56,623 nt of DNA from a virus, in the IMG/VR virus record IMGVR_UViG_3300036851_000701, positions 1 through 56,623 of that record; one strand, written 5' to 3'. Made by a program: the position numbers and the translations under genes. Shown here one piece after another: positions 8,158 to 17,645 of this stretch; the stretch's first letter is position 1, and the number at the start of each line of letters is the position of its first letter. Below the pieces are notes generated by a model. The model was not told the origin of the DNA. It did no database searches and saw nothing but the letters and a program-made list of their open reading frames with translations.

Positions 8158-9387
8158 GTGGCCGAACCGCCGCTCCGCGATCTGACGTTCTGGTGCCGCA
8201 ACGACGTCACCGTCGACTCGGGCGCCGGGATCGACGTCCGCCGCCTCGACGACGCTAACTCGGGGGCGGGTGACAGCTCGCAGACGGCGGTCGGCACGCA
8301 CACGTCCGACAATCAGGGCCGGACGTGGGACCCGGCGACGGCGGGGGTGTCGACACCCACCGACCCGCTCGCGCTGCAGCGGCTCGGCTGGGCGCTGCCG
8401 CTCGCCGACATCACGCCCGCCGATACCCGGTGCAAGGCCCGCCTCCCGGCCGGGAACGCCACGCTGGCGGCGCCGGTCACGATGACACGGGCGAACGCGG
8501 CGCCGCTGACCGCGTGCACCAACTTCACGCTCCAGGCGTCGCTGTGGCGCTACAAGCCGAGCACCGACGCCGGGGTGTTCATCGCGTCGGCGGTCAGCGC
8601 CGGGCAGACGTACGACCTGGTGCTGCAGCCGTCGGCGACGTTCAACCTGTCGCTCACCCTGACGTGGGCCGCCGACGTCGTGTTCGAGCGGGACGAGGTG
8701 CTGCTGCTGCAGATCGGCTGCGGCACCGGCAACCTCGGCAACCCGGCACTCGGCACCACCAACTACACGTTCACGCTGCAGATCGACGCCGCCGGCGCCG
8801 GCGAGCTGACGCTGAACACGGCGTCGCTCAACGCGAAGTGCGACCTCACGGCGGCCGGCGCCCTCGCTCTGAACGGGTCGCCGCCCGACGTGAAGACCAG
8901 CCGGCGGCGCACGCTCGCGGCGGCGCTGTCGCTCGCCGGCGCGGCCGACCAGCGGCTGACGCTGCACCGCACCCGGAGCGCGGTGCTGGCGCTGAACGCC
9001 GCGTTCGACAAGCAACTGGAGCTGCGACGCACGCACGCCGCCGCCGTCGCGCTGAACGCCCAGCGCCCGGTACGCCACGTGAAGCCGAAAGCGAAGCAGG
9101 CGACGCTGACGCTCGCCGCCGCCGAGGACTACCGGCTCGTGCTGCGCCGGCAGCGGGCCGCCACCCTGGCGCTGAGCGGCGACATCACGACGACGCTGCG
9201 GGTCCGCAAGATCGCGAACCTGGCGCTCAACGCGGTGCTCGACACCAGGCTGCAGCTGCAGCGCCGGTTCACGGCGAACGTGGCGCTCAATGGCCGGCTG
9301 TACGTGGTGCTCGCCCAGCACATCCTCGCCCGGCTCGCCGGCGGCGCCGTCACCGTCGTCCGCAGGATCTTCGCGATCAGCGACTAG
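8158..9387 (+). CDS. Tail structural protein with repeated LALNA strands
   Basis: A 409-residue protein. The first ~220 residues form a beta-sandwich-like region ('NFTLQASLWRYKPSTDAGVF', 'ERDEVLLLQIGCGTG'), typical of phage tail or appendage proteins. The last ~190 residues are about seven imperfect repeats of roughly 24 residues carrying L(A/S)LNA and LxLRR, giving an alternating hydrophobic/arginine pattern. The start is GTG with a weak CCGGAG site. It closes the adhesion block before the neck genes. An appendage or receptor-binding role is inferred. Confidence 0.6.
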   Translation: MAEPPLRDLTFWCRNDVTVDSGAGIDVRRLDDANSGAGDSSQTAVGTHTSDNQGRTWDPATAGVSTPTDPLALQRLGWALPLADITPADTRCKARLPAGNATLAAPVTMTRANAAPLTACTNFTLQASLWRYKPSTDAGVFIASAVSAGQTYDLVLQPSATFNLSLTLTWAADVVFERDEVLLLQIGCGTGNLGNPALGTTNYTFTLQIDAAGAGELTLNTASLNAKCDLTAAGALALNGSPPDVKTSRRRTLAAALSLAGAADQRLTLHRTRSAVLALNAAFDKQLELRRTHAAAVALNAQRPVRHVKPKAKQATLTLAAAEDYRLVLRRQRAATLALSGDITTTLRVRKIANLALNAVLDTRLQLQRRFTANVALNGRLYVVLAQHILARLAGGAVTVVRRIFAISD

Positions 9388-9415
9388 AAGGCGGCTACGT
9401 GAGAGACTCGACGGC

Positions 9416-10513
9416 ATGCCGACGGTAGCCCAGGGCCAGACGGTCACGCTCGACGCCACCTACCAGCTCGGCACCGGCCAGCTGGTGGACCCGACGAACC
9501 CGAAGGTGTCGATCGTCGACCCGTTCGGGGCGACCGTCGTCGCGAACGCGGACCCGACGCGGCACCCGTCGGTCGGCCGGTTCGAGTACGACTACCCGGT
9601 GGCGGCGGCGGCGCCGCTCGGTTCGTGGACGGCACGCTGGACCGGCACGATCAACGGGACGCCGGTGCAGGGCGACGAGGTGTTCCAGGTCGTCGCGGCC
9701 GGCACGGTCGGCTTCTCGGCGACCGGAAGCCCGGCGGCGCCGTGCGAGCCGTGGGAGCCGATCTGGTGCGGCGACCTGCCGGCCGGGTCGGAGGCGGTCA
9801 CCGGGACCGCCGTGCAGGGCGCCACCGAGGTGCTGTGGGGGCTGTCGGGCCGCCAGTTCGGGCTGTGCGAGGTGACGGTGCGGCCGTGCAAGGAGCAGTG
9901 CGGTGAGGGCTGGCCGGCCTGGTCGCCGTACGGCTGGTACGGCTACCCGACGCCGGTGCTGTCGGCCGGCAAGTGGTACAACGTGACGTGCGGCGGCTGC
10001 GGCGGGCCGTGCTCGTGCACCCAGGTCGAATCGGTGCTGCTGCCCGGTCCGGTGCACTCGATCCTGGCGGTCGTCATCGACGGCGAGTCGCTGCCGGCGA
10101 CCGGCTACCGCGTCGACGACTGGCGGCGGCTCGTACGCCAGGATGGGGGTCGCTTCCCGCTGTGCCAGGACCTGTCGCTGCCGGCCGGGCAGCCGGGCAC
10201 GTGGACGGTGACGCTGCGCGTCGGGCAGCAGCCGCCGGTGCTCGGGCAGATGGCGGTCGGCGAGCTGGCCGAGCAGTTCGTGCGAGCGTGCCTGCCGGGG
10301 GTCGGCTGCGTGTTCCCCCGCCAGGTGCAGGAGATGGTGCGGCTCGGCGTCACGTTGCGGCTCGGCGACATCGCGGCGTACGTCGAGCAGGGCCTCACCG
10401 GGCTCGAACGGGTCGACTACTTCCTGCGCACCTACAACCCGTACCGGCTCGCGGAGGCGGCGAGCGTCTGGTCGCCGGACTTCCCGCCGCCGACGGTCAC
10501 CACGTGGCCGTGA
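9416..10513 (+). CDS. Head-tail connector region protein with Ig-like N-terminal domain
   Basis: A 365-residue protein. The first ~100 residues look like an Ig-like or filamin-like beta sandwich ('VTLDATYQLGTGQLVDP' to 'GDEVFQVVAAG'). A cysteine-rich middle follows ('CEPWEPIWCG', 'CGGCGGPCSC'), and the C-terminus has the 'GLTGLERVDYFLRTYNPYRL...WSPDF' pattern that I associate with conserved actinophage virion proteins near the neck genes. It ends one base before the next start. The cysteines could form disulfides or a metal site. The connector assignment rests mainly on position before gp10-like and chaperone genes. Confidence 0.6.
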   Translation: MPTVAQGQTVTLDATYQLGTGQLVDPTNPKVSIVDPFGATVVANADPTRHPSVGRFEYDYPVAAAAPLGSWTARWTGTINGTPVQGDEVFQVVAAGTVGFSATGSPAAPCEPWEPIWCGDLPAGSEAVTGTAVQGATEVLWGLSGRQFGLCEVTVRPCKEQCGEGWPAWSPYGWYGYPTPVLSAGKWYNVTCGGCGGPCSCTQVESVLLPGPVHSILAVVIDGESLPATGYRVDDWRRLVRQDGGRFPLCQDLSLPAGQPGTWTVTLRVGQQPPVLGQMAVGELAEQFVRACLPGVGCVFPRQVQEMVRLGVTLRLGDIAAYVEQGLTGLERVDYFLRTYNPYRLAEAASVWSPDFPPPTVTTWP

Positions 10514-10514
10514 G

Positions 10515-11030
10515 ATGCCGGTAGACCCGCTTCTCCTGTACGCCTACGCGTCGGACGTGCTCGCGTGCGCCCGCGCCGAGGTGGCGGCCTCCGGCGGCGG
10601 TGTAGGCGACGGGATGCGGGTGTGCGTGACGCCGGCGCCGGTCGCCGAGGACGGCTGCTGCGACGGCCAGCTGTCGGCCGCCGTGGTGCGCGCCTACCGG
10701 TCGACGACCTTCCCGCTGCCGGAGGGCGGGGCGCAGCCGTGCGGGCACGCCGAGACGGTGATCGAGGTCCAGGTGGTGGTGCTGCGCTGCGCCCCGCTGG
10801 CGGCCGACGTGACGTCGCCGCCGCCGTGCGAGGGCGTCGGGTCGCTCGACGAGGCCGCCCGGCTCGTTCTGCGCGACGCGTACGCGGTGCGCCGGGCGAT
10901 CGAGTGCTGCCTGCCGATGCGGCACAGGGCGCTCGGCGAAACCCGCTTCATCCACGACGCCTGCGTCGGCTCCGACACCCGAGTGCTGATCGGCCTGGAG
11001 GACGGCTGCGCCTGCGGGGACGGCCCGTAG
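10515..11030 (+). CDS. Head-tail connector / neck protein
   Basis: A 171-residue protein, starting MPVDPLLLYAYASDVLACARA and with nine or so cysteines, including the 'CGHAETVIEVQVVVLRC' strand pair. It sits directly upstream of the gp10-like gene, the usual place of a neck or tail-completion protein in siphoviruses. The family is not certain from sequence alone. Starts and stops almost abut on both sides, showing co-translation with its neighbours. Confidence 0.6.
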   Translation: MPVDPLLLYAYASDVLACARAEVAASGGGVGDGMRVCVTPAPVAEDGCCDGQLSAAVVRAYRSTTFPLPEGGAQPCGHAETVIEVQVVVLRCAPLAADVTSPPPCEGVGSLDEAARLVLRDAYAVRRAIECCLPMRHRALGETRFIHDACVGSDTRVLIGLEDGCACGDGP

Positions 11031-11031
11031 C

Positions 11032-11406
11032 ATGACGGCCGTCATCGACCATGCCGCCGTCGCCGGGCTGTGGGACACGCCGGGCTCGCCGGTCGCCCGC
11101 GACCTGCTGCGCAAGGGCCTGCTCGTCGAATCACGCGGCAAGGAGCTGTGCCCCGTCGACCGCGGCCGGCTGCGGTCGTCGATCACGACCGAGCTGTCGT
11201 TCGACGGCGGGCTACCGGTCGTCACGATCAGAGCCCGCACGAACTACGCCATCTACGTGCACGAGGGGCGCGGCCCGATCGACGTGTCGCCGAGGGTCCT
11301 GCGCTTCCGACCGAAGGGGCAACTACAGTTCATCTACCGGCCCCGCGTCTCGGCGGCAGCCGGCCAGCCGTTCCTCCGCGACGCACTGCAAGCGGCGAGG
11401 GGGTGA
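11032..11406 (+). CDS. HK97 gp10-like neck / tail completion protein
   Basis: A 124-residue protein matching the HK97 gp10-like pattern. It has 'GKELCPVDRGRLRSSI', then beta strands and 'TNYAIYVHEGRGP', and ends in 'GQPFLRDALQAARG'. Family members join the tail tube terminator to the connector. Length is typical. It is followed after 21 bases by the tail chaperone gene, the expected order. Confidence 0.82.
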   Translation: MTAVIDHAAVAGLWDTPGSPVARDLLRKGLLVESRGKELCPVDRGRLRSSITTELSFDGGLPVVTIRARTNYAIYVHEGRGPIDVSPRVLRFRPKGQLQFIYRPRVSAAAGQPFLRDALQAARG

Positions 11407-11427
11407 ACCCGACGAGGAGGCCGCTAC

Positions 11428-11808
11428 ATGGCAGACAAGAAGCCGGCGAACGAGCCGGCCGACTTCGACTTCGGCAGCCGCGAGGTCGAGCAGCCGTTCA
11501 CGTTCAAGCTGAACGGCGAGACGTACCAGGCGGCGCGGACGCTGCCGGCCGGGATCACCGACGCCGTGCTGTCGATCCGGGGGCTGCCGCGCGGCGAGCA
11601 GGCCGACATGCTGCGCCGCATGCTCGACGCGTTCCTGCTGCCGGAGTCGGCGAAGCGGTTCATGGAGCGGTGCTGGGACCCGGAGAACCCGATCACCGAC
11701 GAGCAGCGACGGGCGGTGTTCGCCAAGCTGATGGAGCTGTACTCGAACCGCCCTACCGCACCTGCATCGCCCTCCTCGCCGAGGGTCGACGCAGGTTCCG
11801 CTACCTAG
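11428..11808 (+). CDS. Tail assembly chaperone, upstream product (gpG-like)
   Basis: A 126-residue protein opening MADKKPANEPADFDFG, with 'FTFKLNGETYQAARTLPAGI' and ending 'SNRPTAPASPSSPRVDAGSAT'. The Pro/Ser-rich end after RPT is typical for the zero-frame product of tail chaperone pairs, located directly before the tape measure gene. A GACGAGGAGG ribosome site precedes the ATG. It is the short, abundant form; the longer form is made by -1 frameshifting (next entry). Confidence 0.85.
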   Translation: MADKKPANEPADFDFGSREVEQPFTFKLNGETYQAARTLPAGITDAVLSIRGLPRGEQADMLRRMLDAFLLPESAKRFMERCWDPENPITDEQRRAVFAKLMELYSNRPTAPASPSSPRVDAGSAT

Positions 11809-12107
11809 ACGGCGTCGGCACGATCCACGGCGTCGACGTGCGCGACCTGCCGCTCGAACGCTGGCTGAACGTCGTGTACGCCGACGTGACCAAGCACATG
11901 TCGGGGGCGCAGCGCGCCGCGTTCGACGCCGCCCTGGAGGAAGAGCAGCCGACGGCGGCCAGCCGCGGCGACCTGCTGCGCGAGGCACGCCGCCGCCGCA
12001 CACTCTCGGCCGCACCGGTCGAGCCGGTCGACGTCGACGAGCAGGCGACCGTGATCGCCCTCGCCGCCGCCCGGGAGCTGGGCGTGGCCGTCGCGGAGCT
12101 GAACTGA
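11428..12107 (+). CDS. Tail assembly chaperone, -1 frameshift product (gpGT-like)
   Basis: The -1 frame stays open from well before the gpG-like stop to 12107, encoding 'YRTCIALLAEGRRRFRYLDG' and more, and has no ATG or GTG in the overlap that could start it independently. The best slip point is CCCTACC at 11751-11757. CCT can re-pair as CCC, so the sequence reads ...SNRP then YRTC, and the product is about 226 residues. The heptamer is not a canonical X XXY YYZ site, so the exact position is a proposal. The frameshifted pair before the tape measure gene is conserved in siphoviruses. Confidence 0.75.
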
Positions 12108-12108
12108 C

Positions 12109-15100
12109 GTGTCGTCGCAGGGCCAGGTCGGCGAGGCGTTCGTCCGCCTGGTGCTGGAGCCGGGCACCTTCGAGAGGGACCTCGACCGTGCCGTAGAGCA
12201 GGCGACCGCCGCGGTGCAGGCCGTCGTCGAGGTCCAGGCCGACGCCTCCGCGGTCGCCGAACAGGTCGAGGCCGCCGCCGCCGACGCCGCCCCGGTCGTC
12301 GAGGTAGACGCCGACGCGTCGGCGATACCGGCCGCCGTCGACGAGGCCGCCGCCCAGGCGCTGCCGATCGTCGACGTCGACGCGGACGTCGCTCCCGCGG
12401 AGGCGGCGCTCGCCCAACTGGAGGCGTCCGCTCCCGAGATCGAGGTCGAGGTCACGATCGACCCATCGACGGCGGCCGCGGACGTAGGGAATCTGTCGAC
12501 ACAGTTCGATCGGCTCGGCTCTGCCGCGGGCGCGGCCGGCGATGACCTCGACGTCGCCGGCAGGGCTACGTCCGGCCTGAACGTCGGTACCGGTCTCGCT
12601 CTCGGTTCTGTCGACGCCCTCGGCGACGTCGTAGGGAAGATGGGAGCGAAGGCGGCCGGCGCCGCCGGCGGGGTGATCGCCCTCGCCGGATTCACCCAGG
12701 AGTTGTTCACCAACGCGCTCGACGCCGAGGCGGCGACGTTCCGGTTCGAGCAGACACTCGGCGAAATGGCCGGCGCCGTCGAGCAGATCGACGTCGGCGG
12801 CCTGAACGAGTCGATCGGCGACCTGGCGCTGCGGCTCGGCTCCGGCGACGACGAGATCCGACAGGTCGTCGCCAGCTTCTTCGAGCTGGGCACCGCCTCC
12901 GGCCGCAGCGCCGGCCAGGTGGCCGAGTCGTCCGAGCAGCTCGTCGCCCTGGCGGCACGGGCGCGGGCGCTGAACCCGCAGCTCGGCTCGGTCGACCAGA
13001 TCGCCCAGTCGCTGCAGAGCAGCCTGGCCCGCGGCGGCCGCACCCTCGCCCAGTTCGGCATCTCACTCACGGCCGCCGAGATCGAGGCGAGGGCGCTCGC
13101 CGACACCGGCAAGGACACGAGCGACGAGCTGACCCAGTTCGACAAGGCGGCCGCCGGCGCCGCCATCGCCTCCGAGCGGCTGGGCGATAGCCTGGCGACC
13201 GACATCGCGAAGGGCGCCGAGAGCCCGGCGCTGGCGCTCGACAAGCTGACCACCCAGTTCTCAGAGTTCCTTGAAGGGATCGGCGCACCTCTAGTCGCCC
13301 CGATCCTCGACTTCCTCGAAGAACTGGAACCTATCGCCGAGGAGTTCGCCGGCACGCTCGGGGAGCTGCTCGAAGCGGTGGCGCCGCTCCTGCCGCCGCT
13401 CGGCACGTTCGCGCGGGTCTTCGTGCAGATCCACGCCGCCCCGATCAGGGCGGCCGCGGCGGCACTCGACTTCCTGGTCGGCGTCGTCACCGAGCTGGCC
13501 GACGCGTTCGGCTTCCTGCTCGACAAGACCGGCGTCATCGATCTCATCAGCAACGTCGCCGGCGCCGTCGGTGACGCCGCTGGCGCGGTCGGCGGGTTCT
13601 TCTCCGACATCGGCGGGGCGATCGGCGGCTTCTTCGACGACGGCGAAACCAAGATCGAACCGGTCCGGCAGATCTTCGACGACCTGGCCGGCACACTCAC
13701 GCTCACCACCGGCGAGGTGATCAAGTTCTCGGCAGCCGAGCAGGCCGCCGCCGAGGAGGCCGAGAGGCTGCACCGGCGGGTGCTCGACACCGACGTGGCG
13801 CTCGGCCGGCTGCGGCTCACGTCCCGCGACGTCGGCGACCTGCTCGGCGTCATCCGCGAGACCGGCGACGCCTCCACCGGGGCGCTCGAAGCGCTCGCGG
13901 TCGCCGCCGACGACGCCCAGCTAGCCCAGCAAGGCCTGCAGGACGTCGCCGACGTGCTCGGCGTCGACCTCGACGACCTCGAAGGGTTCATCTCCGACGT
14001 CACCGCCGCGATCGACGACCTGGCGTCACAGGCGACCGGCAGCCTGCCGTCGGCGTCGACCGCGATCGACGAGGTCGTCGAGGCGCTCGGCGGCATACCG
14101 GAGGCGCTCGACCCGCAGGCGGTGATCGACGCCCTGCAGCGGCAGATCGACGCCATCGCCGGGTTCCAGGCGAACCTGCAGCTGCTCGCCACGACCGTCG
14201 GCCCGAACCTGGCGGCGCTCGCCGCCGCTCAGGGGCCGCAGATCACCCAGGCGCTCGTCAACGGCATCACGCAGGGCGGCCCGGAGATCGCCGGCGCCCT
14301 GGAGGAGAGCCTCGGGGCGCTGCGGGCGCAGGGCGACGCGACGACCGACTTCATCAACGACGAGTTCTCGCCGCAGGTCGTCGAGGACCTCGGCGTCGTC
14401 GCCGACTCGATGTCGGAACGGTTCGAGGAGGGGTTCCAGATCGCGCCGACCGTCGAGCAGGAACTCGACGGGATCAGGACGTTCATCGAGCAGCACCCGC
14501 TGCCGTCGGCGTTCGAGGCGCTCGGCCTCGACATCACCGGCAGGTTCGGGGCCGCCACCGCGCCGATCGACCCGACGTTCCAGGCGCTGCTCGACGCGCT
14601 CGGCGTGCACGTCGAGAACGCCCCGCTGCCCGGCCAGGCCGACACCCTCGGCGGCGCCACCGCCGACGCGTTCGCCGGCGGGCTCGGCACCGTCGCCCCG
14701 GAGACCCAGGCGATCATCGACGGGCTCGGCCCGCTCGTCAACGGCGGGATCCCCGGCATGCAGGACGCCGGATTCAACCTCGGCGCCGGCATCGGCGACG
14801 GCATCGCCCAGTCGGCGTCGATCGTCGCCAGCCAGGTGCGCAGCGTCGTGCAGTCCGCGGAGTCGGCCGCCAAGGAGGCGGCCCACATCCGGTCGCCGTC
14901 GCAGCTGTTCGCCGACGAGATCGGCGTGCCGATCGCGCAGGGCATCGCCGAGGGCATCGACGCCGGCACGGCGACGATCGACCGCGCCCTGGCCGGCGCC
15001 CTCGCCGTCCCGAACGTGCCGGGCGCCGCCGGGACAGCCGGCGCCGGGATGGTCGTCAACCTGCAGGCGTCGGTGAACGTCAACGCCGCCGGGCTCGACG

Positions 15101-15207
15101 GCCGCGCCGCGTTCGACGCCGGCCGCGCCGTGCGCGACGGCCTGTTCGACGACCTGGAGGCGCAGCTCGACCGGCGGCTCGCCCGGTTCCTGGTGAGGGC
15201 GTCGTGA
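12109..15207 (+). CDS. Tail tape measure protein
   Basis: At 1032 residues this is the longest product, rich in Ala and in helical stretches, which fits the ruler that sets tail length. At about 1.5 angstrom per residue it predicts a tail of roughly 150 nm. The N-terminal ~120 residues hold four VxVDADAS-type repeats. The middle has hydrophobic helices ('ALDFLVGVVTELADAFGFLL'). The C-terminus carries the recurrent 'HIRSPSQLFADEIGVPIAQG' motif of tape measure proteins. It begins at GTG two bases after the chaperone stop and overlaps the next gene by 4 bp. Confidence 0.92.
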   Translation: MSSQGQVGEAFVRLVLEPGTFERDLDRAVEQATAAVQAVVEVQADASAVAEQVEAAAADAAPVVEVDADASAIPAAVDEAAAQALPIVDVDADVAPAEAALAQLEASAPEIEVEVTIDPSTAAADVGNLSTQFDRLGSAAGAAGDDLDVAGRATSGLNVGTGLALGSVDALGDVVGKMGAKAAGAAGGVIALAGFTQELFTNALDAEAATFRFEQTLGEMAGAVEQIDVGGLNESIGDLALRLGSGDDEIRQVVASFFELGTASGRSAGQVAESSEQLVALAARARALNPQLGSVDQIAQSLQSSLARGGRTLAQFGISLTAAEIEARALADTGKDTSDELTQFDKAAAGAAIASERLGDSLATDIAKGAESPALALDKLTTQFSEFLEGIGAPLVAPILDFLEELEPIAEEFAGTLGELLEAVAPLLPPLGTFARVFVQIHAAPIRAAAAALDFLVGVVTELADAFGFLLDKTGVIDLISNVAGAVGDAAGAVGGFFSDIGGAIGGFFDDGETKIEPVRQIFDDLAGTLTLTTGEVIKFSAAEQAAAEEAERLHRRVLDTDVALGRLRLTSRDVGDLLGVIRETGDASTGALEALAVAADDAQLAQQGLQDVADVLGVDLDDLEGFISDVTAAIDDLASQATGSLPSASTAIDEVVEALGGIPEALDPQAVIDALQRQIDAIAGFQANLQLLATTVGPNLAALAAAQGPQITQALVNGITQGGPEIAGALEESLGALRAQGDATTDFINDEFSPQVVEDLGVVADSMSERFEEGFQIAPTVEQELDGIRTFIEQHPLPSAFEALGLDITGRFGAATAPIDPTFQALLDALGVHVENAPLPGQADTLGGATADAFAGGLGTVAPETQAIIDGLGPLVNGGIPGMQDAGFNLGAGIGDGIAQSASIVASQVRSVVQSAESAAKEAAHIRSPSQLFADEIGVPIAQGIAEGIDAGTATIDRALAGALAVPNVPGAAGTAGAGMVVNLQASVNVNAAGLDGRAAFDAGRAVRDGLFDDLEAQLDRRLARFLVRAS

Positions 15208-17645
15208 CGGCTTGGGACACCCAGCTGCCGGTGTCGCAGGGCCTGGAGTGGCACGCCATGCGCTCCGGGTTCGAGGCGCTCGACGGCGTCGGCGACTGCA
15301 TCGCGCAGACGTTCCGGTCCACCATCGCGGAGACGATCGCCCAGCTGAAGGTGTACGGGTCGTCGTCCGGCTCGGCGAACGGCGTGATCCTGGAGGTGTT
15401 CACGGCCGGCAGCGAGGTGGCGACCGGGCTGGCGACGACGCTGTTCGACCCGAACGGCCAGGCGAACGTCGGCGCCGGCGTGTTCTCGGCGTGCTCGCCG
15501 CACTACACGTGCCTGAACGGCGCCGGGATCGTGCACCTGCCGACCGGCAACTCGATCGACCTGGAGTACGGCACCGCCGGGGTCGCCGGCCGGGTCATCA
15601 ACCTCTCGGTGCAGGTCAAGATCCTCGGCACCGGCACCCTGTCGGTGTCCATGGTGCGGGTCTCCGACGGCGCGGTTAGGTCGCTCGGCGACTACCCCGG
15701 CTCCGGGATCCTGTGGTCCGGTCTCTCCGGCATCGACCCGCCGACGATCGTGATCCCGCTCGGCGAGATCAACCCGTTCACCGACCAGCCGTGGACCACC
15801 GCCGAGGTGCAGGGGTTCGATAACGCCACGTACCGGCTGCGGTTCCTGGCGACGACATCGGACCCGGCGATCGGCCTGAACCTGGCCCGCCTCAAGGTCG
15901 ACACCTGCACCGAGAACCGGCTCGTCCGCCGGCTGTTCGCCCCGGCGGCGGCGCCGACGTGGCACATCTGGGACGCCTACAAACCGGACGGCACCGCGCT
16001 GTGGGCGAAGGCCGCCAACGTCGACTACACGGTGGCGCTGCGCCACCCGCTCGGCGGGGTGATCACCTCAGGGGCGGTGTCGCGGTTCGCGCCGTTCTGG
16101 GCCGACTCGGCGGTGACGCCACCGCACGGCAAGAGCAGCTGGAAGCCGACCATCTCCGGGCTGCTCGCCAACGCCGCGGTGATCGTGTCGATGGGCTCGC
16201 CGCTGACCCGCGGCTACGCGGTGGCGCCGATCATCGTGACCAGCGGGAACGTGTCGAGGGACGGGCTGCCGTTCGCGAAGCTGGCAACGGTCGCGGTCGA
16301 CATCAACCAGCGCGCCCGGCAGGAGGTCACCGTCACCGGCGGGCCGGTCACCGTCGGGGCCATGTCGGTGATCTGCCGGCCGGAGCTGCCGCTATCGACG
16401 CCGCCGGTCGACCCGCTGCGGCTGGCGCTGCGCTCGGCCGTCGGCACCGGGCTGGCGGTCGCCGAGATCGGCGCCGTCGACTGGGCGAACGCCCCCGAGG
16501 AGGAGGCCGTCGTCGACGCCAACCCGAACGGCCTGCCGTGGAAGCGGGTCGTCGTACCGCTGAACACGACGGTGGCGCTCACCGACGCCACCCAGTACCG
16601 GCTGGAGGCGTCGAACTTCGCGCCGGTCGACGCCCCGTCGTGGGAGACGGCGTTCTTCTCGATCGAGGGGCTAACCAACAGCGGCGGGGCCGCCACCTAC
16701 ACCGGGGCCGCCGGCGGCGACGGCGCCACCGACCAGGGCTGGCTGCTGCTCGGCGCCTCCGAGATCCGGTCGACGTCCGACTACCCGTTCGAGGTGATGA
16801 CGCTCGCCCCGACGGTGACCGGGTTCACCGTCACCGAGGCGACGGCGCCGACGGCGGTGACCGGCACCGGGTTCTCGATCTGCGGCGAGGCGCCCGGCAC
16901 GGCAGCGATCCCGTACGCGCTGCTCGACTGGTCGCGCACCGCGCTCGGCTCCGACCCGGTGACCGGGTTCGCCTACTACGAGGTGCAGCGCCGCACCGCC
17001 TCCGACGACTGGCGGGTCGTCGGCCGGCTGTGCTGCGACCCGAACGGCGTCATCGACGAGAGCCGCACCGAGTGGCCCGACTACGAGGCGCCCCTCAACC
17101 GGCCGGTCACGTACCGGGTGCGGGTCGTGCGCAACGACGGCGGCATCGGCGGCTGGTCGGCGGAGAGGACCGTCACGCTGCGGGTCGACACCGACGTCGG
17201 CGTCGGCTACCAGACGTTCACGTCGAACCGCGACCCGACCCTGAACATGGCGTACATCGACGTGTACGCCGGCGACGAGGCGAACCGCGACTGGGAGTTT
17301 CTCGACGCCGCCCAGCACGCCTACGACGGCCTGTTCGGCGTCGACTACTGGGTGGACCTGCACGAGACGGAGCGCCGCGGCGTGCGGTTCACCCGCCGGC
17401 TGCTGTTGAACGCGGTCGCCGCCCCCGACGGCGAGCTGCGCGGCCTCAACCGGTTCCGCACGGTGCGCCGCCTGCAGGAGACGACCGTCCCGTACGTGTG
17501 CGTCCGTTCGAACGACGGCGACGTCGTCTACGGGTCGGTGGTCGTGCCGAACGGCCGCGAGCGGCAGCCGTCGCACCTGTACACGGCGACGGTGACGGTG
17601 ACGGAGACGACGGCGACGCCGACCGTCGAGACGGTGGCGCGGTGA
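15204..17645 (+). CDS. Distal tail / minor tail protein with fibronectin-III-like domain
   Basis: An 813-residue protein following the tape measure gene, the place of distal tail proteins. Beta-rich throughout. Residues ~575-660 resemble a fibronectin type III fold ('FAYYEVQRRTASDDWRVVGR' to 'YRVRVVRNDGGIGGWSAERT'). The N-terminal ~220 residues have 'CIAQTFRSTIAETIAQLKVY' and could be a carbohydrate-binding-like sandwich. GTG overlaps the previous stop. It probably forms the tail-tip ring or adhesion platform. The family is inferred from position and fold pattern. Confidence 0.7.
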   Translation: MTAWDTQLPVSQGLEWHAMRSGFEALDGVGDCIAQTFRSTIAETIAQLKVYGSSSGSANGVILEVFTAGSEVATGLATTLFDPNGQANVGAGVFSACSPHYTCLNGAGIVHLPTGNSIDLEYGTAGVAGRVINLSVQVKILGTGTLSVSMVRVSDGAVRSLGDYPGSGILWSGLSGIDPPTIVIPLGEINPFTDQPWTTAEVQGFDNATYRLRFLATTSDPAIGLNLARLKVDTCTENRLVRRLFAPAAAPTWHIWDAYKPDGTALWAKAANVDYTVALRHPLGGVITSGAVSRFAPFWADSAVTPPHGKSSWKPTISGLLANAAVIVSMGSPLTRGYAVAPIIVTSGNVSRDGLPFAKLATVAVDINQRARQEVTVTGGPVTVGAMSVICRPELPLSTPPVDPLRLALRSAVGTGLAVAEIGAVDWANAPEEEAVVDANPNGLPWKRVVVPLNTTVALTDATQYRLEASNFAPVDAPSWETAFFSIEGLTNSGGAATYTGAAGGDGATDQGWLLLGASEIRSTSDYPFEVMTLAPTVTGFTVTEATAPTAVTGTGFSICGEAPGTAAIPYALLDWSRTALGSDPVTGFAYYEVQRRTASDDWRVVGRLCCDPNGVIDESRTEWPDYEAPLNRPVTYRVRVVRNDGGIGGWSAERTVTLRVDTDVGVGYQTFTSNRDPTLNMAYIDVYAGDEANRDWEFLDAAQHAYDGLFGVDYWVDLHETERRGVRFTRRLLLNAVAAPDGELRGLNRFRTVRRLQETTVPYVCVRSNDGDVVYGSVVVPNGRERQPSHLYTATVTVTETTATPTVETVAR

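Noticed and set aside
11805-14192. A 795-codon minus-strand frame under the tape measure gene
   Set aside because: Ser/Ala-rich shadow of the tape measure coding sequence with no ribosome site and no recognisable domain.
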